A stretch of 35,530 nt of DNA from Gemmatimonadota bacterium (lineage in GTDB: Bacteria > Gemmatimonadota > Gemmatimonadetes > Longimicrobiales > RSA9), in the NCBI GenBank assembly GCA_007126035.1, contig SLCC01000065.1, forward strand, positions 1-35,530, given 5' to 3'. This document shows, one piece after another, positions 15,458 to 24,316 of the stretch. A program made the position numbers and the translations under genes. Each line of letters opens with the position of its first letter. Position 1 is the stretch's first letter. The notes beneath the pieces are model-generated. The model was not told where the DNA came from, did not search any database, and saw nothing but the letters and a program-made list of their open reading frames with translations.

Positions 15458-16030
15458 TTGATCCATCCCCTGCTCCGGGCCGCCGCCGACGAGACGCTGC
15501 CTGTCTGGGCCTGCGTCGACCAGGATCGTCGCGCCCATCTGGCCCGTGTGGCGGATCTCATGGAGAGCTGGGCAGTGGCGTTCTCCCTTCCCCCGGTCTC
15601 GGTGATCCGCTGGCGCGCCACCGGCATGCTTCACGACGCGCTCAGGGATGCCCGGCCCGAGGAGATCCGCGGGCTGGTGGACCCACCGCTCCGCGACCTG
15701 CCGGGCCCGCTGCTCCACGGTCCCGCCGCGGCCGCCCGTCTCCGGGGCGAGGGCGTTGATGACGAGGCGGTGTTGCTGGCCATCGCCTGGCACACGGTTG
15801 GTCACCCCGACCTGGATCGCCTGGGCCGGGCTCTGTACCTTGCCGATTACCTGGAGCCCGGTCGCAGGTACGAGGCTGCTGTCAGCGCGGAGCGACGAGG
15901 CCGAGTCATGGCGGGCCTGGACGGCGTGCTGCGGGAGGTCGCCGCGGAGCGGATCAGTAGTGCATTGCACCAGGGCCACCCCCTGCTACCACCTACAGTC
16001 GAGTTCTGGAACGGCATGACCCATGACTGA
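15458..16030 (+). CDS. yqeK: YqeK-family HD hydrolase (Ap4A hydrolase type)
   Basis: The 190-residue HD-domain protein has the ligand pattern of YqeK: His27, His59-Asp60 (MLHD), His87 (LLHGP), His112 (WHTVG, matching the family HTTG) and Asp130 in YLADYLEP, a family hallmark. Known YqeK proteins symmetrically hydrolyse diadenosine tetraphosphate to ADP in an iron-dependent way. The start is TTG at 15458. It usually neighbours nadD and rsfS; here it follows panD instead, which places it behind coenzyme A precursor genes. Its last 8 bases overlap the next gene. Confidence 0.88.
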   Translation: MIHPLLRAAADETLPVWACVDQDRRAHLARVADLMESWAVAFSLPPVSVIRWRATGMLHDALRDARPEEIRGLVDPPLRDLPGPLLHGPAAAARLRGEGVDDEAVLLAIAWHTVGHPDLDRLGRALYLADYLEPGRRYEAAVSAERRGRVMAGLDGVLREVAAERISSALHQGHPLLPPTVEFWNGMTHD

Positions 16031-16535
16031 TCCTGACGACCTCGCCCACCGGCCGCGACGTCGCAGCACCGTGCTGCTGTTCCTGGCCCTGGCCCTGGCC
16101 TCGGGAATCGCGGTGATCGCCGTTATCAGCAGCCAGGGCGGTGCTCCCGGACCTGGACCGGATGACCAGGACGTAGAGGAGCCCTCGCCCCCGCCCGTCC
16201 GGGTGGAGGTCCTGAACGGGTCCGGCGTGGCGGGGGTGGCACGGGCCGTCACCCACCGCCTCCGCGCTGAAGGTTTCGACGTGGTCTTCTTCGGAAACGC
16301 GGCCCGCTTCGACCACCCTCGGTCACTGGTGCTGGACCGGGTCGGAGACACGTTGTCGGCCCACTCAGTGGCAACGACGCTCGGGATCGACTCCGTGGCC
16401 ATCGAGCCGGACCCTGGCCTGGTACTCGAGGTCACCGTGGTACTGGGCGCCGACTGGTCACCGACACCGGCTGAGCCGGTGTCCCCCAGGAGCCGGTTCC
16501 GCCGCGCTCCGGCTGCCAGCGACCGGGAGCCCTGA
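16023..16535 (+). CDS. Membrane-anchored LytR C-terminal-like domain protein
   Basis: The 170-residue product has a basic N-terminus (PRRRS), one transmembrane segment (about 16-36), a Pro/Gly/acidic linker (38-58) and a domain beginning VRVEVLNGSGVAGVA (about 59-140). That opening is the signature of the LytR_C family, found downstream of LytR-CpsA-Psr wall ligases or as stand-alone membrane proteins next to yqeK in several phyla. Topology would put the domain outside the cytoplasm. The function is unknown; envelope assembly is a guess from the family name. It overlaps yqeK by 8 bases and ends the operon. Confidence 0.82.
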   Translation: MTDPDDLAHRPRRRSTVLLFLALALASGIAVIAVISSQGGAPGPGPDDQDVEEPSPPPVRVEVLNGSGVAGVARAVTHRLRAEGFDVVFFGNAARFDHPRSLVLDRVGDTLSAHSVATTLGIDSVAIEPDPGLVLEVTVVLGADWSPTPAEPVSPRSRFRRAPAASDREP

Positions 16536-16546
16536 GCGACGGCTCC
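16526..16546. other. Inverted repeat at the convergent end of LytR_C and rlmN
   Basis: GGAGCC (16526-16531) and GGCTCC (16541-16546) form a 6-bp GC stem with a 9-base loop that spans the LytR_C stop codon. The 10-base palindrome GCTCCGGAGC (16542-16551) follows immediately. Only 36 bases separate this gene from the rlmN stop on the other strand, so the hairpin could act in both directions. There is no T-run, so terminator function is unproven. Confidence 0.3.
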
Positions 16547-16571
16547 GGAGCGCTCACACCAGACCCCTCCC

Positions 16572-17672
16572 TCAGACCCGCCGGTTCACGAGCTGGACGA
16601 ACGGCTTCGGCGGCTTGAGCTCGTGCTCGGCGGCGAGCTGACCGCAGGCGGCGGCGATATCCTGCCCGCGCGGGCTCCGTACCGTGGCGTTGGCGCCCCG
16701 GGACTCGAGCCTGTCCGCGAATTGCCGGAGACGACCGGGAGGTGACGCGGACCAACCGGTACCAGGTACCGGGTTGAACGGGATCAGGTTCACGTGGGCA
16801 TGGAACTCCCGGGCGATTGCCGCCAGCCCGTCCGCCAGCTCCAGGTCGTCGTTCACGTCGTCTATCATCACGTACTCGAAGGTGATCCGGCGCCCGCCGG
16901 CAGCCTCGAACCGTCGGAGGCTCTCCAGCAGCGCAGGGATCGGGTACTTCTTCTCCACCGGCACGAGCCGTTGCCGCAGCTCGTGGTCGGGCGCGTGCAG
17001 GCTGACGGCCAGCTTGAACTGCTCCGGCCGCTCCGCGAGCGCATCAATGCCCGGGACGATGCCCACCGTGGAGACCGTGATGCGCCGCGCGCCCACTCCA
17101 TACGCGGCGTTCAGTACGGTCAGCGAGTTTATGACCGGACCCAGGTTCATGAGAGGCTCGCCCAGACCCATATACACGATATTGGTGATGGGGCCGTACC
17201 CTTCTGCCTCCGCCCAGCGCCTGGCGCCTCGATACTGGGCCACGATCTCGCCGGCCGTCAGGTTGCGACGGTAGCCCGACCAGCCCGTGGCGCAGAAGGT
17301 GCACGCCATGGCGCAGCCAGCCTGACTGGAGATGCAGAGAGTCAGACGGTCCGTGCCAGGGATCAGCACACTCTCGATCAGCTCCCCATCTGCCATGCGC
17401 CACAGGTGCTTGGCGGTGCGGTCCGTGGAGACCTGCACCCGTGCCAGCTTGGGTGAGGTGAAGGAAAAGGCGTCCAGCAGCGCACGCCGCTCGGCAATCG
17501 GGAGCTCGGTGATCTCGTCCACCGACAAGGCCACCTTGTCGTAGATGCGCGCCAGCGTCTGCCCCACCCGATAGGGCGCAACGCCCCGCCTCCTGAAATG
17601 CGCGAGCAGCTCGCCGCGTGCCCTGTCAGGGGGCAGTCCAATGAGATCCGGCCGGTGTGTTGTGGTGATCAT
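16572..17672 (-). CDS. rlmN: Dual-specificity 23S rRNA A2503 / tRNA A37 C2-methyltransferase
   Basis: Radical-SAM enzyme that methylates C2 of adenosine 2503 in 23S rRNA and A37 in some tRNAs. The 366-residue product has the CxxxCxxC iron-sulfur motif at Cys120, Cys124 and Cys127. The two redox/methyl-carrier cysteines are also present: Cys113 (CISSQAGC), matching E. coli Cys118, and Cys343 (AAACGQ), matching Cys355. GEPLMN and VSLHAPD are family segments. It starts at ATG 17672 without a clear ribosome site. It is divergent from the EIIA gene across 48 bases and convergent with the LytR_C gene, so it forms its own transcription unit. Confidence 0.96.
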   Translation of the reverse strand: MITTTHRPDLIGLPPDRARGELLAHFRRRGVAPYRVGQTLARIYDKVALSVDEITELPIAERRALLDAFSFTSPKLARVQVSTDRTAKHLWRMADGELIESVLIPGTDRLTLCISSQAGCAMACTFCATGWSGYRRNLTAGEIVAQYRGARRWAEAEGYGPITNIVYMGLGEPLMNLGPVINSLTVLNAAYGVGARRITVSTVGIVPGIDALAERPEQFKLAVSLHAPDHELRQRLVPVEKKYPIPALLESLRRFEAAGGRRITFEYVMIDDVNDDLELADGLAAIAREFHAHVNLIPFNPVPGTGWSASPPGRLRQFADRLESRGANATVRSPRGQDIAAACGQLAAEHELKPPKPFVQLVNRRV

Positions 17673-17720
17673 GTGAGGCGATTAAGTTAAGCGGATTGTG
17701 TCCACAGTAGAAGATCTGGT
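17673..17720. promoter_or_regulatory. Divergent promoter region of rlmN and EIIA
   Basis: These 48 bases separate two divergent starts and contain an unusually AT-rich patch for this window (ATTAAGTTAAG near 17681-17691). Both transcription units need a promoter here, but no -35/-10 pair on either strand is better than weak. Confidence 0.28.
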
Positions 17721-18191
17721 GTGCAAGCGGTGGTCCTGCTTTCGGAATTGCTCAGTTCGAGCCTGGTGAAGGTGCCGCTCGAGGCCACGACGAAGGATGG
17801 AGTGTTGGCCGAGCTGGTGCATGTACTGACTCTCGATGGTTGCATCCGCGATGAGGATGAGGTGCTGCGGGTGATCCGGGAGCGAGAGGCGGTCCTGTCG
17901 ACCGGTATCGGGAACGGGGTTGCGATCCCCCACGGTAAGTCCATGGCGGCGCCGCAGCTCTCGATTGCGGCGGGCGTGGCTCGGGTGCCGATAGAATACG
18001 ACGCGCTGGACGGTGAGCCGGTGCATCTGATATTCCTGCTGGTGGGGCCGGAGGCGGCGGCGGGAGCCCATATCAAGGCCCTGAGCCGGATCTCGCGGCT
18101 GGTTCGCCAGCCCGAGTTGCGCCAGCGGCTGATCGATGCGCCGGACAGCCAGTCATTCGTGCAGTCGGTGCGCGAGGCCGAGATCGGGTGA
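17721..18191 (+). CDS. Stand-alone PTS EIIA (fructose/nitrogen type)
   Basis: A 156-residue EIIA type-2 domain. His71 in GVAIPHGK is the phosphorylated residue of the family, which also includes PtsN of the nitrogen-related PTS. No EIIB/EIIC, EI or HPr gene is present, so sugar transport is not indicated; a regulatory phosphate-acceptor role like PtsN is more likely. GTG at 17721 is used, with GTG at 17730 as an alternative; neither has a strong ribosome site. Its stop overlaps the VanZ-like gene as GTGA, and that gene is followed by aspS. Confidence 0.88.
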   Translation: MQAVVLLSELLSSSLVKVPLEATTKDGVLAELVHVLTLDGCIRDEDEVLRVIREREAVLSTGIGNGVAIPHGKSMAAPQLSIAAGVARVPIEYDALDGEPVHLIFLLVGPEAAAGAHIKALSRISRLVRQPELRQRLIDAPDSQSFVQSVREAEIG

Positions 18192-18538
18192 TTCGCACCA
18201 TAGTGGCCTTCCTGCCGCTGGTCCTGTGGGCGGCGGCGGTTTTTGCCGTGGGCGGTCTCGAAGAAGTGCCTGTGCCCCGGCTCCCGCGCTACGCTGACAA
18301 GGTCGGCCATTTCATCATGTACGGCGTCGGCGGCGCTCTGGCGGCGTGGGCTGGCCGCATACACGGTCGGGGCGGGGGCTTGGCCGGGCTGTGTTTTGTG
18401 ATCATCCTGGGCGCCCTGGACGAGTACCGTCAGACCATGATTCCCACGCGACACGGCGATGTTTGGGATTGGGTGGCGGACGCGGCGGGCGCCATCGTTT
18501 TCTATTTAGTGACCGCGAGACTGTTGCGGAGGAGATAG
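18188..18538 (+). CDS. VanZ-like membrane protein
   Basis: A 116-residue polytopic membrane protein with about four hydrophobic segments (3-22, 40-58, 64-80 and 95-112). It has the VanZ-family pattern DKVGHFIMYG, then DEYRQ and a basic residue plus Asp in RHGDVWDWVADAAG. VanZ itself gives low-level teicoplanin resistance by an unknown route; most relatives have no assigned function and do not imply resistance. It starts with GTG overlapping the EIIA stop and ends 7 bases before aspS. Confidence 0.82.
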   Translation: MIRTIVAFLPLVLWAAAVFAVGGLEEVPVPRLPRYADKVGHFIMYGVGGALAAWAGRIHGRGGGLAGLCFVIILGALDEYRQTMIPTRHGDVWDWVADAAGAIVFYLVTARLLRRR

Positions 18539-18545
18539 GTCGTTC

Positions 18546-20456
18546 ATGGGCCAGGAGCTGCCGACGTCGTACCGGACCACAATGGCGGGTGCTCTGCGGG
18601 GGGTAGATGTGGGTTCGACGGTGCGGTTGGCGGGCTGGGTGCATCGTCGGCGTGACCTGGGCGGGATGGTCTTTCTCGATCTGAGGGATCGCTCAGGGTT
18701 GGTCCAATTGTCGATGGGCCCGGACTGGACGGAGGCGGAGTCGCTGGAGCGGGCGGCGTCGGTGGGCGCGGAGACGGTGGTTTCGGTGGAGGGCGAGGTG
18801 GTGCGCCGGCCTGCGGGCATGGAGAACCGGGATCTGGCGACTGGTGAGGTGGAGGTCCATGCTCGTCGCCTGCAGATCCTGGCGGCTGCTCAGACCCCGC
18901 CGATTCCGGTGTACCAGCTTCCTGGCGAGGAGCCGGCGGCGGAGGAGCTGCGTTTGCGCTACCGTTACCTGGATCTGCGGCGCGAGCCGCTCCAGCGCGC
19001 GCTGGCGTTGCGGCACCGGTCGCTCCAGGTGGTTCGGCGGCATCTGGCGGGGGAGGGGTTCTGGGAGGTGGACACGCCCATGCTGACGCGCCGGACGCCG
19101 GAAGGTGCCCGTGACTACCTGGTCCCGAGCCGTGTGCAGCCGGGTGAGTTCTACGCGCTGCCCCAGAGTCCCCAGCTCTACAAGCAGCTTCTGATGGTGA
19201 GCGGGTTCGACCGTTACTTCCAGATAGCGAAGTGTTTGCGGGACGAGGACCTGCGGGCGGACCGGCAGCCCGAGTTCACCCAGATCGACGCGGAGCTGAG
19301 CTTCGTGGACGAGGAGGACGTGCTGGGCGTGGCGGAGCGGATGGTGGTAACACTCTGGCGGGAGGTCCTCGGGGTGGAACTCGAGACGCCGTTCCCGCGG
19401 CTTACCTACGCGGCGGCACTGGAGCGATACGGGACGGACAAGCCGGACCTGCGGTTCGGCATGGAGTTCGTCGACGTGACGGACGTATTGCGGGAAACGG
19501 ATTTCCGTCTGTTCGCCGCTACACGTGAGAGCGGGGACCGGATCAAGGGCGTGGTGGCGAAGGGTGGTGGCGAGCGTCTGTCGCGGAAGGAGCTGGACGG
19601 TCTGAACGACGTGGCCCGAGGCGCGGGAGCGCCGGGCTGCGTGTGGGTCAAGCGCACGGAGGACGGTTGGTCGGGCCAGTTCGCCAGGTTCCTGGAGGGC
19701 GGGGCAGGCGAGCGTTTCGCCGAGGCGGCCGGGCTGGCGCCTGGCGACCTGTTCGTTGCGGTGATCGGCCGGTACTGGATGAGACCGCGGGTGGCAGAGA
19801 GTCACGAGGGCGCGTCGGACGCGGAGCGGTTGACGGCTTCGGAGGGTGCGCTGGACGCGCTGCGCCGGCACCTGGGAGACCTGCTGGGGTTGAGAAGCGG
19901 TGGCCATGCCTGGGCATGGGTCGTGGAGTTCCCGTTGTTCGAGTGGGACGTGGAGTCGAACCGGCTGGTGGCGGCCCATCACCCGTTCACCATGCCTCAC
20001 CCGGATGATCTGGCCCCGCTGCTGGAGTCGACGGCGTCTGGCGCGGTGGACGCTGAGCGGGGCCGGCGCCTCTTCGACGCGGGCATCCGATCCAGAGCGT
20101 ACGATGCGGTGTACAACGGAAACGAGTTGGCGAGCGGGTCCATCCGGATCCATGATGCCGAGCTCCAGCGGGCGGTGTTCCGGGCGCTGGGCCTGGGTGA
20201 GGCGGAGGCGGAGTCGAAGTTCGGCTTCCTCCTCGAAGCGTTCCGCCATGGGGTGCCGCCCCATGGTGGCTTCGCGTTCGGATTCGACCGGCTCGTCATG
20301 TTGATGAGCGGGATGTCGAGCCTGCGTGACGTGATCGCGTTCCCGAAGACCACGGCGGCCAGAGCGCTGTTCGAGGGGGCGCCAGCGCCGCTGGACGAAG
20401 GGGACCTGGCGGAGCTGGGGATATCGCTGGCGCGGGAGCGACGGAAGAGCGAATAA
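18546..20456 (+). CDS. aspS: Aspartyl-tRNA synthetase
   Basis: Class IIb synthetase charging tRNA-Asp in the cytosol. The 636-residue product has the bacterial architecture: OB-fold anticodon-binding domain (1-110), catalytic core, GAD insertion (about 290-420), and class II motif 2 ([18 protein letters not shown]) and motif 3 ([13 protein letters not shown]). In the anticodon domain the segment is RRRDLGGM. From memory, leucine at this place marks discriminating enzymes and histidine the non-discriminating type, so this one is probably specific for tRNA-Asp. ATG at 18546 has AGG 6 bases upstream. It lies between the VanZ-like gene and phoH with very short gaps. Confidence 0.96.
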   Translation: MGQELPTSYRTTMAGALRGVDVGSTVRLAGWVHRRRDLGGMVFLDLRDRSGLVQLSMGPDWTEAESLERAASVGAETVVSVEGEVVRRPAGMENRDLATGEVEVHARRLQILAAAQTPPIPVYQLPGEEPAAEELRLRYRYLDLRREPLQRALALRHRSLQVVRRHLAGEGFWEVDTPMLTRRTPEGARDYLVPSRVQPGEFYALPQSPQLYKQLLMVSGFDRYFQIAKCLRDEDLRADRQPEFTQIDAELSFVDEEDVLGVAERMVVTLWREVLGVELETPFPRLTYAAALERYGTDKPDLRFGMEFVDVTDVLRETDFRLFAATRESGDRIKGVVAKGGGERLSRKELDGLNDVARGAGAPGCVWVKRTEDGWSGQFARFLEGGAGERFAEAAGLAPGDLFVAVIGRYWMRPRVAESHEGASDAERLTASEGALDALRRHLGDLLGLRSGGHAWAWVVEFPLFEWDVESNRLVAAHHPFTMPHPDDLAPLLESTASGAVDAERGRRLFDAGIRSRAYDAVYNGNELASGSIRIHDAELQRAVFRALGLGEAEAESKFGFLLEAFRHGVPPHGGFAFGFDRLVMLMSGMSSLRDVIAFPKTTAARALFEGAPAPLDEGDLAELGISLARERRKSE

Positions 20457-20464
20457 GGAAGGGA

Positions 20465-21529
20465 ATGCCTGAGGAGTCGACGATCATCCAGCACCGGCTG
20501 CCGTCTGAGGGAGCGGACTACCTGCTTCTGGCTGGGGTGAACGATGCGAACCTGCAGGAGCTGGCGCGCCTGTCCGGCTGCCGGGTCATCCTGCGCGGTG
20601 ACTACCTGATCCTGTCCGGTGAGCTGGTGGACGTGGAGCGGGCCATCCCGGCCGCCCAGCAGCTGATCGACATGGCGCGGCTCCATACCCCGTTCGGGGT
20701 CGAGGACGTGCGTCGGATCGGGGAGACCATGGGCCCGCGAGGGACGGCCGGTGCCAGACGAGCCGATGCTGCTCGGGTGGACGGAGGCACAGCAGTAGCC
20801 GGGGGCGAGGCGCGGCCCGAGACGGGTGTGCGCCGCGAGGACCTGCGCATCCTGTTGCCTGGTCTGCGCAAGGTGATCCAGCCCCGGTCCGAGGGGCAGG
20901 CCAGGTACCTGGAAGCCATTGCCCGCCACGACATCGTGATCTCCATCGGTCCCGCGGGTACGGGCAAGACGTACCTGGCGGTGGCCATGGCGGTGGACGC
21001 GCTGCTCAAGAACCGTGTCAAGCGCATCATCCTGGCACGGCCTGCGGTGGAGGCGGGTGAGTCGCTCGGGTTCCTGCCCGGTGACCTGCAGGAGAAGGTG
21101 GACCCGTACCTCCGACCCCTCTACGATGCCCTGGAGGACATGCTGCCTCATGACCGGATCAGGCGCTCGATAGAGATGAGGACGATCGAGATCGCTCCGC
21201 TGGCGTACATGAGAGGGCGAACCCTCTCGGACGCATTCGTCATCCTGGACGAGGCGCAGAACGCCACCACGGCTCAGATGAAGATGTTCCTGACCCGCCT
21301 GGGGCTGAATTCGCGCACTGTGATAACGGGAGACAAGACCCAGATCGACCTGGTTCGCCGCAGCGACTCTGGCCTGCTGGAGATAGAGGCTATCTTGAAG
21401 GGCATAGAAGGCATCAACTTCACGTACCTCGAGGCTGAGGACGTGGTGCGACACCGGCTGGTGAAGGACATCATAGATGCCTACGCCGCGGCGGAGTCGG
21501 ATTCCTCCGCTGAAGGGGGATCGTCGTAA
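20465..21529 (+). CDS. phoH: PhoH-family ATPase
   Basis: The 354-residue product has Walker A GPAGTGKT at 162-169 and Walker [10 protein letters not shown] near 257-265. It belongs to the PhoH/PhoL family of predicted RNA-associated ATPases linked to 16S rRNA maturation and YbeY. The N-terminal part (1-75) resembles a KH-like region. A Gly/Ala/Arg-rich linker (about 88-122) separates it from the ATPase core. The start has GGAAGGGA just upstream. The order phoH - 7TM-HD - ybeY is a widely conserved arrangement, supporting a shared role in rRNA processing. Confidence 0.94.
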   Translation: MPEESTIIQHRLPSEGADYLLLAGVNDANLQELARLSGCRVILRGDYLILSGELVDVERAIPAAQQLIDMARLHTPFGVEDVRRIGETMGPRGTAGARRADAARVDGGTAVAGGEARPETGVRREDLRILLPGLRKVIQPRSEGQARYLEAIARHDIVISIGPAGTGKTYLAVAMAVDALLKNRVKRIILARPAVEAGESLGFLPGDLQEKVDPYLRPLYDALEDMLPHDRIRRSIEMRTIEIAPLAYMRGRTLSDAFVILDEAQNATTAQMKMFLTRLGLNSRTVITGDKTQIDLVRRSDSGLLEIEAILKGIEGINFTYLEAEDVVRHRLVKDIIDAYAAAESDSSAEGGSS

Positions 21530-21550
21530 ACGGGGTCAGGAGGTGAGCCC

Positions 21551-23830
21551 ATGACGGCGCGGAAGTTCCTCGAGTTGCTGAGTGGTAGTCCGCAGCAGCG
21601 CTGGCCGGACGGGGTGGTGCACCACGGTGTCCGTGCCCTGCTGCTGGTGGGCGTGGCCGTGGCCACTACGCTCCTGTTCCCGGTGGCGCCGCTGACCGAC
21701 TTCCCCGTCCTCGAGCGAGGGATGGTGGCAGAAGAGGATGTGATCGCGGAGATCCCGTTCCCCATCTATCGGTCGGAGGCGGAGCTAGCGAGGGCGCGGC
21801 AGGACGCGGCCGCTGCGGAGAAGCCCATCTTCGTCTACGATGGCAGCGCCGTGGACGAGATGCTGTCAGCGGTGGACGGCTTCTTCGCCCGGATCGACAG
21901 CGTTCTCGCCGCGGCTGCTTCCGCGTCGGAGGCCCGGGAGGATGTGCGGGCCTTCATGACCGCCCAGGCCGTCCCACCTTCCGCGCAAGAGGTGAACCTG
22001 ATCCTGGACGACCGGCAGCGGGAGCGGCTTCGCCGGGCGGTCCGGGAGGCGATCCTGACGGAATTGCCCCGGGGGATTGCGCAGCCCGTGGAGCTGGAGG
22101 AGGCGGACTCGCGGCAGGTTCGGCTGATCACGCCGGACTCCGACCGTATCGTGCCCGTGGACTCGGTGCGCACGATCCTGGACTTCTTCAACCGGGCCCA
22201 GGCCCATGTCCCATCGATGGCGCCGTCGGGCTTTGCCCAGCTCCAGCACCTGATCCTGGTGCGGTACGTGACGCCCAGCATCCGACCTGACTGGACGGCC
22301 ACGGAGCGGGAGCGCGAGCGGGCCCGGGCTGCGGTCCCCACGGCGCGCGGCGAGGTGCTCCAGGGGGAGCGTATCGTGACGGCCCGCGAGCGGGTCGGCG
22401 ACGCGGAGATCGAGAAGCTGAGGGCGTACCAGCAGGAGTTGGAGCGGTTGGGCCAGCTCGGCACCGACGGCCGCAGGGCGAGTCGCATAGCCGGGCAGTT
22501 CATGTTCAATCTGATCGTGCTCTCGTTGCTTGGCGCCCTGCTGTTCTTCTATCGACCGGAGGTGTACGGGGACATGCGCCACGTCGTGGTGCTCACGGTC
22601 CTGCTCCTGGCGCTGGTTGCGGCGGCCGCTGTGGTCGCTGGCTACCAGGCGCCGGTGGCGCTGGTGCCGATCGCGTTCCCCGCGCTGGTGGTGGCAGCCC
22701 TCTGGGACGGTCGCCTTGCCATCAACATGTCCCTGGTCTCGGCCATCCTGCTGAGCGGCCAGGTGCCGTTCCTCGGCATAACTTCCCTCCTCACCCTGGT
22801 GACGGCCGGTGCACTGGCATCGCTCAGCGTGAGGGTGGTTCGGCGGCGCGCCCAGACCTGGAGCTTCATCGCCCTGATCACGGCAGGCTATGTGCTGGCG
22901 GCAGTGGTCCTGGGGCTGTTGCGGGGTTGGTCGGTACCGGAGATCCTGCTGGCCAGCGGGTGGGGTGGTGTCAGCGCCGTCGCCAGCGCCTTCGCGGCCA
23001 TGGGCTTCATGCCATTGCTGGAGAGCTTCACCCGGATCACCACTGACCAGACGCTCCTGGAGCTGGCCGACGCGAACCGGCCGTTGCTGCGGCGGCTGGC
23101 TCGGGAAGCGCCCGGGACCTACGCCCATTCCATCAACGTGGCCAACCTGGCGGAGGCTGCGGCGGCGGCCATCGGCGCGAACGCGCTGCTGACCCGTGTC
23201 GGCACCTACTATCACGATGTGGGGAAGATGGTCCGGCCCCATTATTTCATCGAGAACCAGCCCGGCGGACGGAACCCGCACGACCGGTTGAAGCCGGCGA
23301 TGTCGGCGTCCGTGGTGCGGCACCACGTCCTCGAGGGCTACAAGCTGGCGGAGCAGGAGAAGCTGCCTGAGAGCATCAAGGGGTTCATCCTCGAGCACCA
23401 TGGGACTCAGGCCATCAGCTTCTTCTACGCGCAGGCCCGTGAAGCGGACCCGGACGGTGACCTGGACTCACGGGACTTCGAGTACCCGGGGCCGAAGCCT
23501 CAGTCCAAGGAGACAGCGATCCTGATGCTGGCCGACTCGGTGGAGTCGGCCGCCCGGGTGCTCCCTGAACCGACGGCTGACAACATCCGGGAGCTGGTGG
23601 ACCGGATCGTACAGGGCAAGATCGACGCGGGCCAGCTGGATGAGACGCCGTTGACCATGCGCGAGCTCACGGCTATCAAGGCGGAGATAACCAACGGGCT
23701 GGCGGGGATGTACCACCAGCGGATCGATTATCCTACCGCCCGGCTGCGCCCGGACCCGGACCCGGACAGGGCGGCGGACAAGGCGTCGGCGTCGCAGAGT
23801 GAGGCGGAGGCGAAGGCGGCGACGCGTTGA
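21551..23830 (+). CDS. PgpH-like 7TM-HD membrane phosphodiesterase
   Basis: A 759-residue protein. One N-terminal transmembrane segment (about 25-45) is followed by an extracytoplasmic 7TMR-HDED region (about 50-310), about seven transmembrane segments (315-495) and a cytoplasmic HD domain (about 510-740) with His555-Asp556 (YYHDVGK), HH near 595 and a later Asp in MLADSVE. Characterised relatives (Listeria PgpH) hydrolyse cyclic di-AMP. The ribosome site AGGAGGTGA before the ATG is the strongest in the window. It lies between phoH and ybeY as in many bacteria, and overlaps the ybeY start by one base (TGATG). No di-AMP cyclase is visible here. Confidence 0.92.
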   Translation: MTARKFLELLSGSPQQRWPDGVVHHGVRALLLVGVAVATTLLFPVAPLTDFPVLERGMVAEEDVIAEIPFPIYRSEAELARARQDAAAAEKPIFVYDGSAVDEMLSAVDGFFARIDSVLAAAASASEAREDVRAFMTAQAVPPSAQEVNLILDDRQRERLRRAVREAILTELPRGIAQPVELEEADSRQVRLITPDSDRIVPVDSVRTILDFFNRAQAHVPSMAPSGFAQLQHLILVRYVTPSIRPDWTATERERERARAAVPTARGEVLQGERIVTARERVGDAEIEKLRAYQQELERLGQLGTDGRRASRIAGQFMFNLIVLSLLGALLFFYRPEVYGDMRHVVVLTVLLLALVAAAAVVAGYQAPVALVPIAFPALVVAALWDGRLAINMSLVSAILLSGQVPFLGITSLLTLVTAGALASLSVRVVRRRAQTWSFIALITAGYVLAAVVLGLLRGWSVPEILLASGWGGVSAVASAFAAMGFMPLLESFTRITTDQTLLELADANRPLLRRLAREAPGTYAHSINVANLAEAAAAAIGANALLTRVGTYYHDVGKMVRPHYFIENQPGGRNPHDRLKPAMSASVVRHHVLEGYKLAEQEKLPESIKGFILEHHGTQAISFFYAQAREADPDGDLDSRDFEYPGPKPQSKETAILMLADSVESAARVLPEPTADNIRELVDRIVQGKIDAGQLDETPLTMRELTAIKAEITNGLAGMYHQRIDYPTARLRPDPDPDRAADKASASQSEAEAKAATR

Positions 23831-24273
23831 TGTCTGTCCGGGTGGAGGTGAACCAGGAGTGCCAGGTGCCCGGGTTCGGGCCCGGCGAAGCGGAACGACT
23901 GGTGGAGGCCGCGGCCCGGGCGGTACTCGCGGACCAGGGGATCGGCTCTGCCGACCTCTCCATCACCATTCTGGACGATGGCGGCATGGCCAGTCTGAAC
24001 CGGGAGTGGAAGGGCCGCGGGGATGCCACCGATGTTCTGGCCTTCGCCCTCTACGAAGGCGGCGAGCAACCGGTGGGCGACGTGTACCTGGGCGCCGAGC
24101 GGGCCGTGGAGCAGGGCCCCGCGGCGGGCGAGTCGGCGGCCCGTGAGCTGGCCAGGTTGGCCATCCATGCCACCCTCCACGTACTGGGTTGGGATCATCC
24201 GGAGGAGGACCGTGAGAGCAGCGAGATGTGGGCCGTCCAGGAGCGGATCCTGACGAGCCTGGGGGTCTCGTGA
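23830..24273 (+). CDS. ybeY: Endoribonuclease YbeY
   Basis: Single-strand-specific, zinc-dependent RNase for 16S rRNA 3'-end maturation and ribosome quality control. The 147-residue product carries the defining H-x3-H-x5-H metal site at His113, His117 and His123 and the conserved GDATDVLAF segment near 64-72. ATG at 23830 overlaps the preceding stop by one base; a TTG one codon earlier is in frame but not needed. It completes the phoH - 7TM-HD - ybeY set. Confidence 0.95.
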   Translation: MSVRVEVNQECQVPGFGPGEAERLVEAAARAVLADQGIGSADLSITILDDGGMASLNREWKGRGDATDVLAFALYEGGEQPVGDVYLGAERAVEQGPAAGESAARELARLAIHATLHVLGWDHPEEDRESSEMWAVQERILTSLGVS

Positions 24274-24281
24274 CCCGGTCA

Positions 24282-24313
24282 CACCCGGCGATGCCCGGCC
24301 GGCCGACCGGGTG
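24282..24313 (+). other. Inverted repeat before the UbiB-like gene
   Basis: CACCCGG (24282-24288) and CCGGGTG (24307-24313) form a perfect 7-bp stem enclosing the GGCCGGCC palindrome. The right arm ends 3 bases before the ATG at 24317 and covers the alternative GTG at 24311. It also follows the 13-base palindrome at 24270-24282 (GTGACC-C-GGTCAC). It could limit ribosome access to the gene; there is no clear Shine-Dalgarno sequence outside the hairpin. Confidence 0.3.
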
Positions 24314-24316
24314 CTC

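Noticed and set aside
18188-18538. Antibiotic resistance gene (VanZ)
   Set aside because: VanZ-like proteins are widespread in genomes without van clusters; no vanA, vanH, vanX or regulator gene is present.
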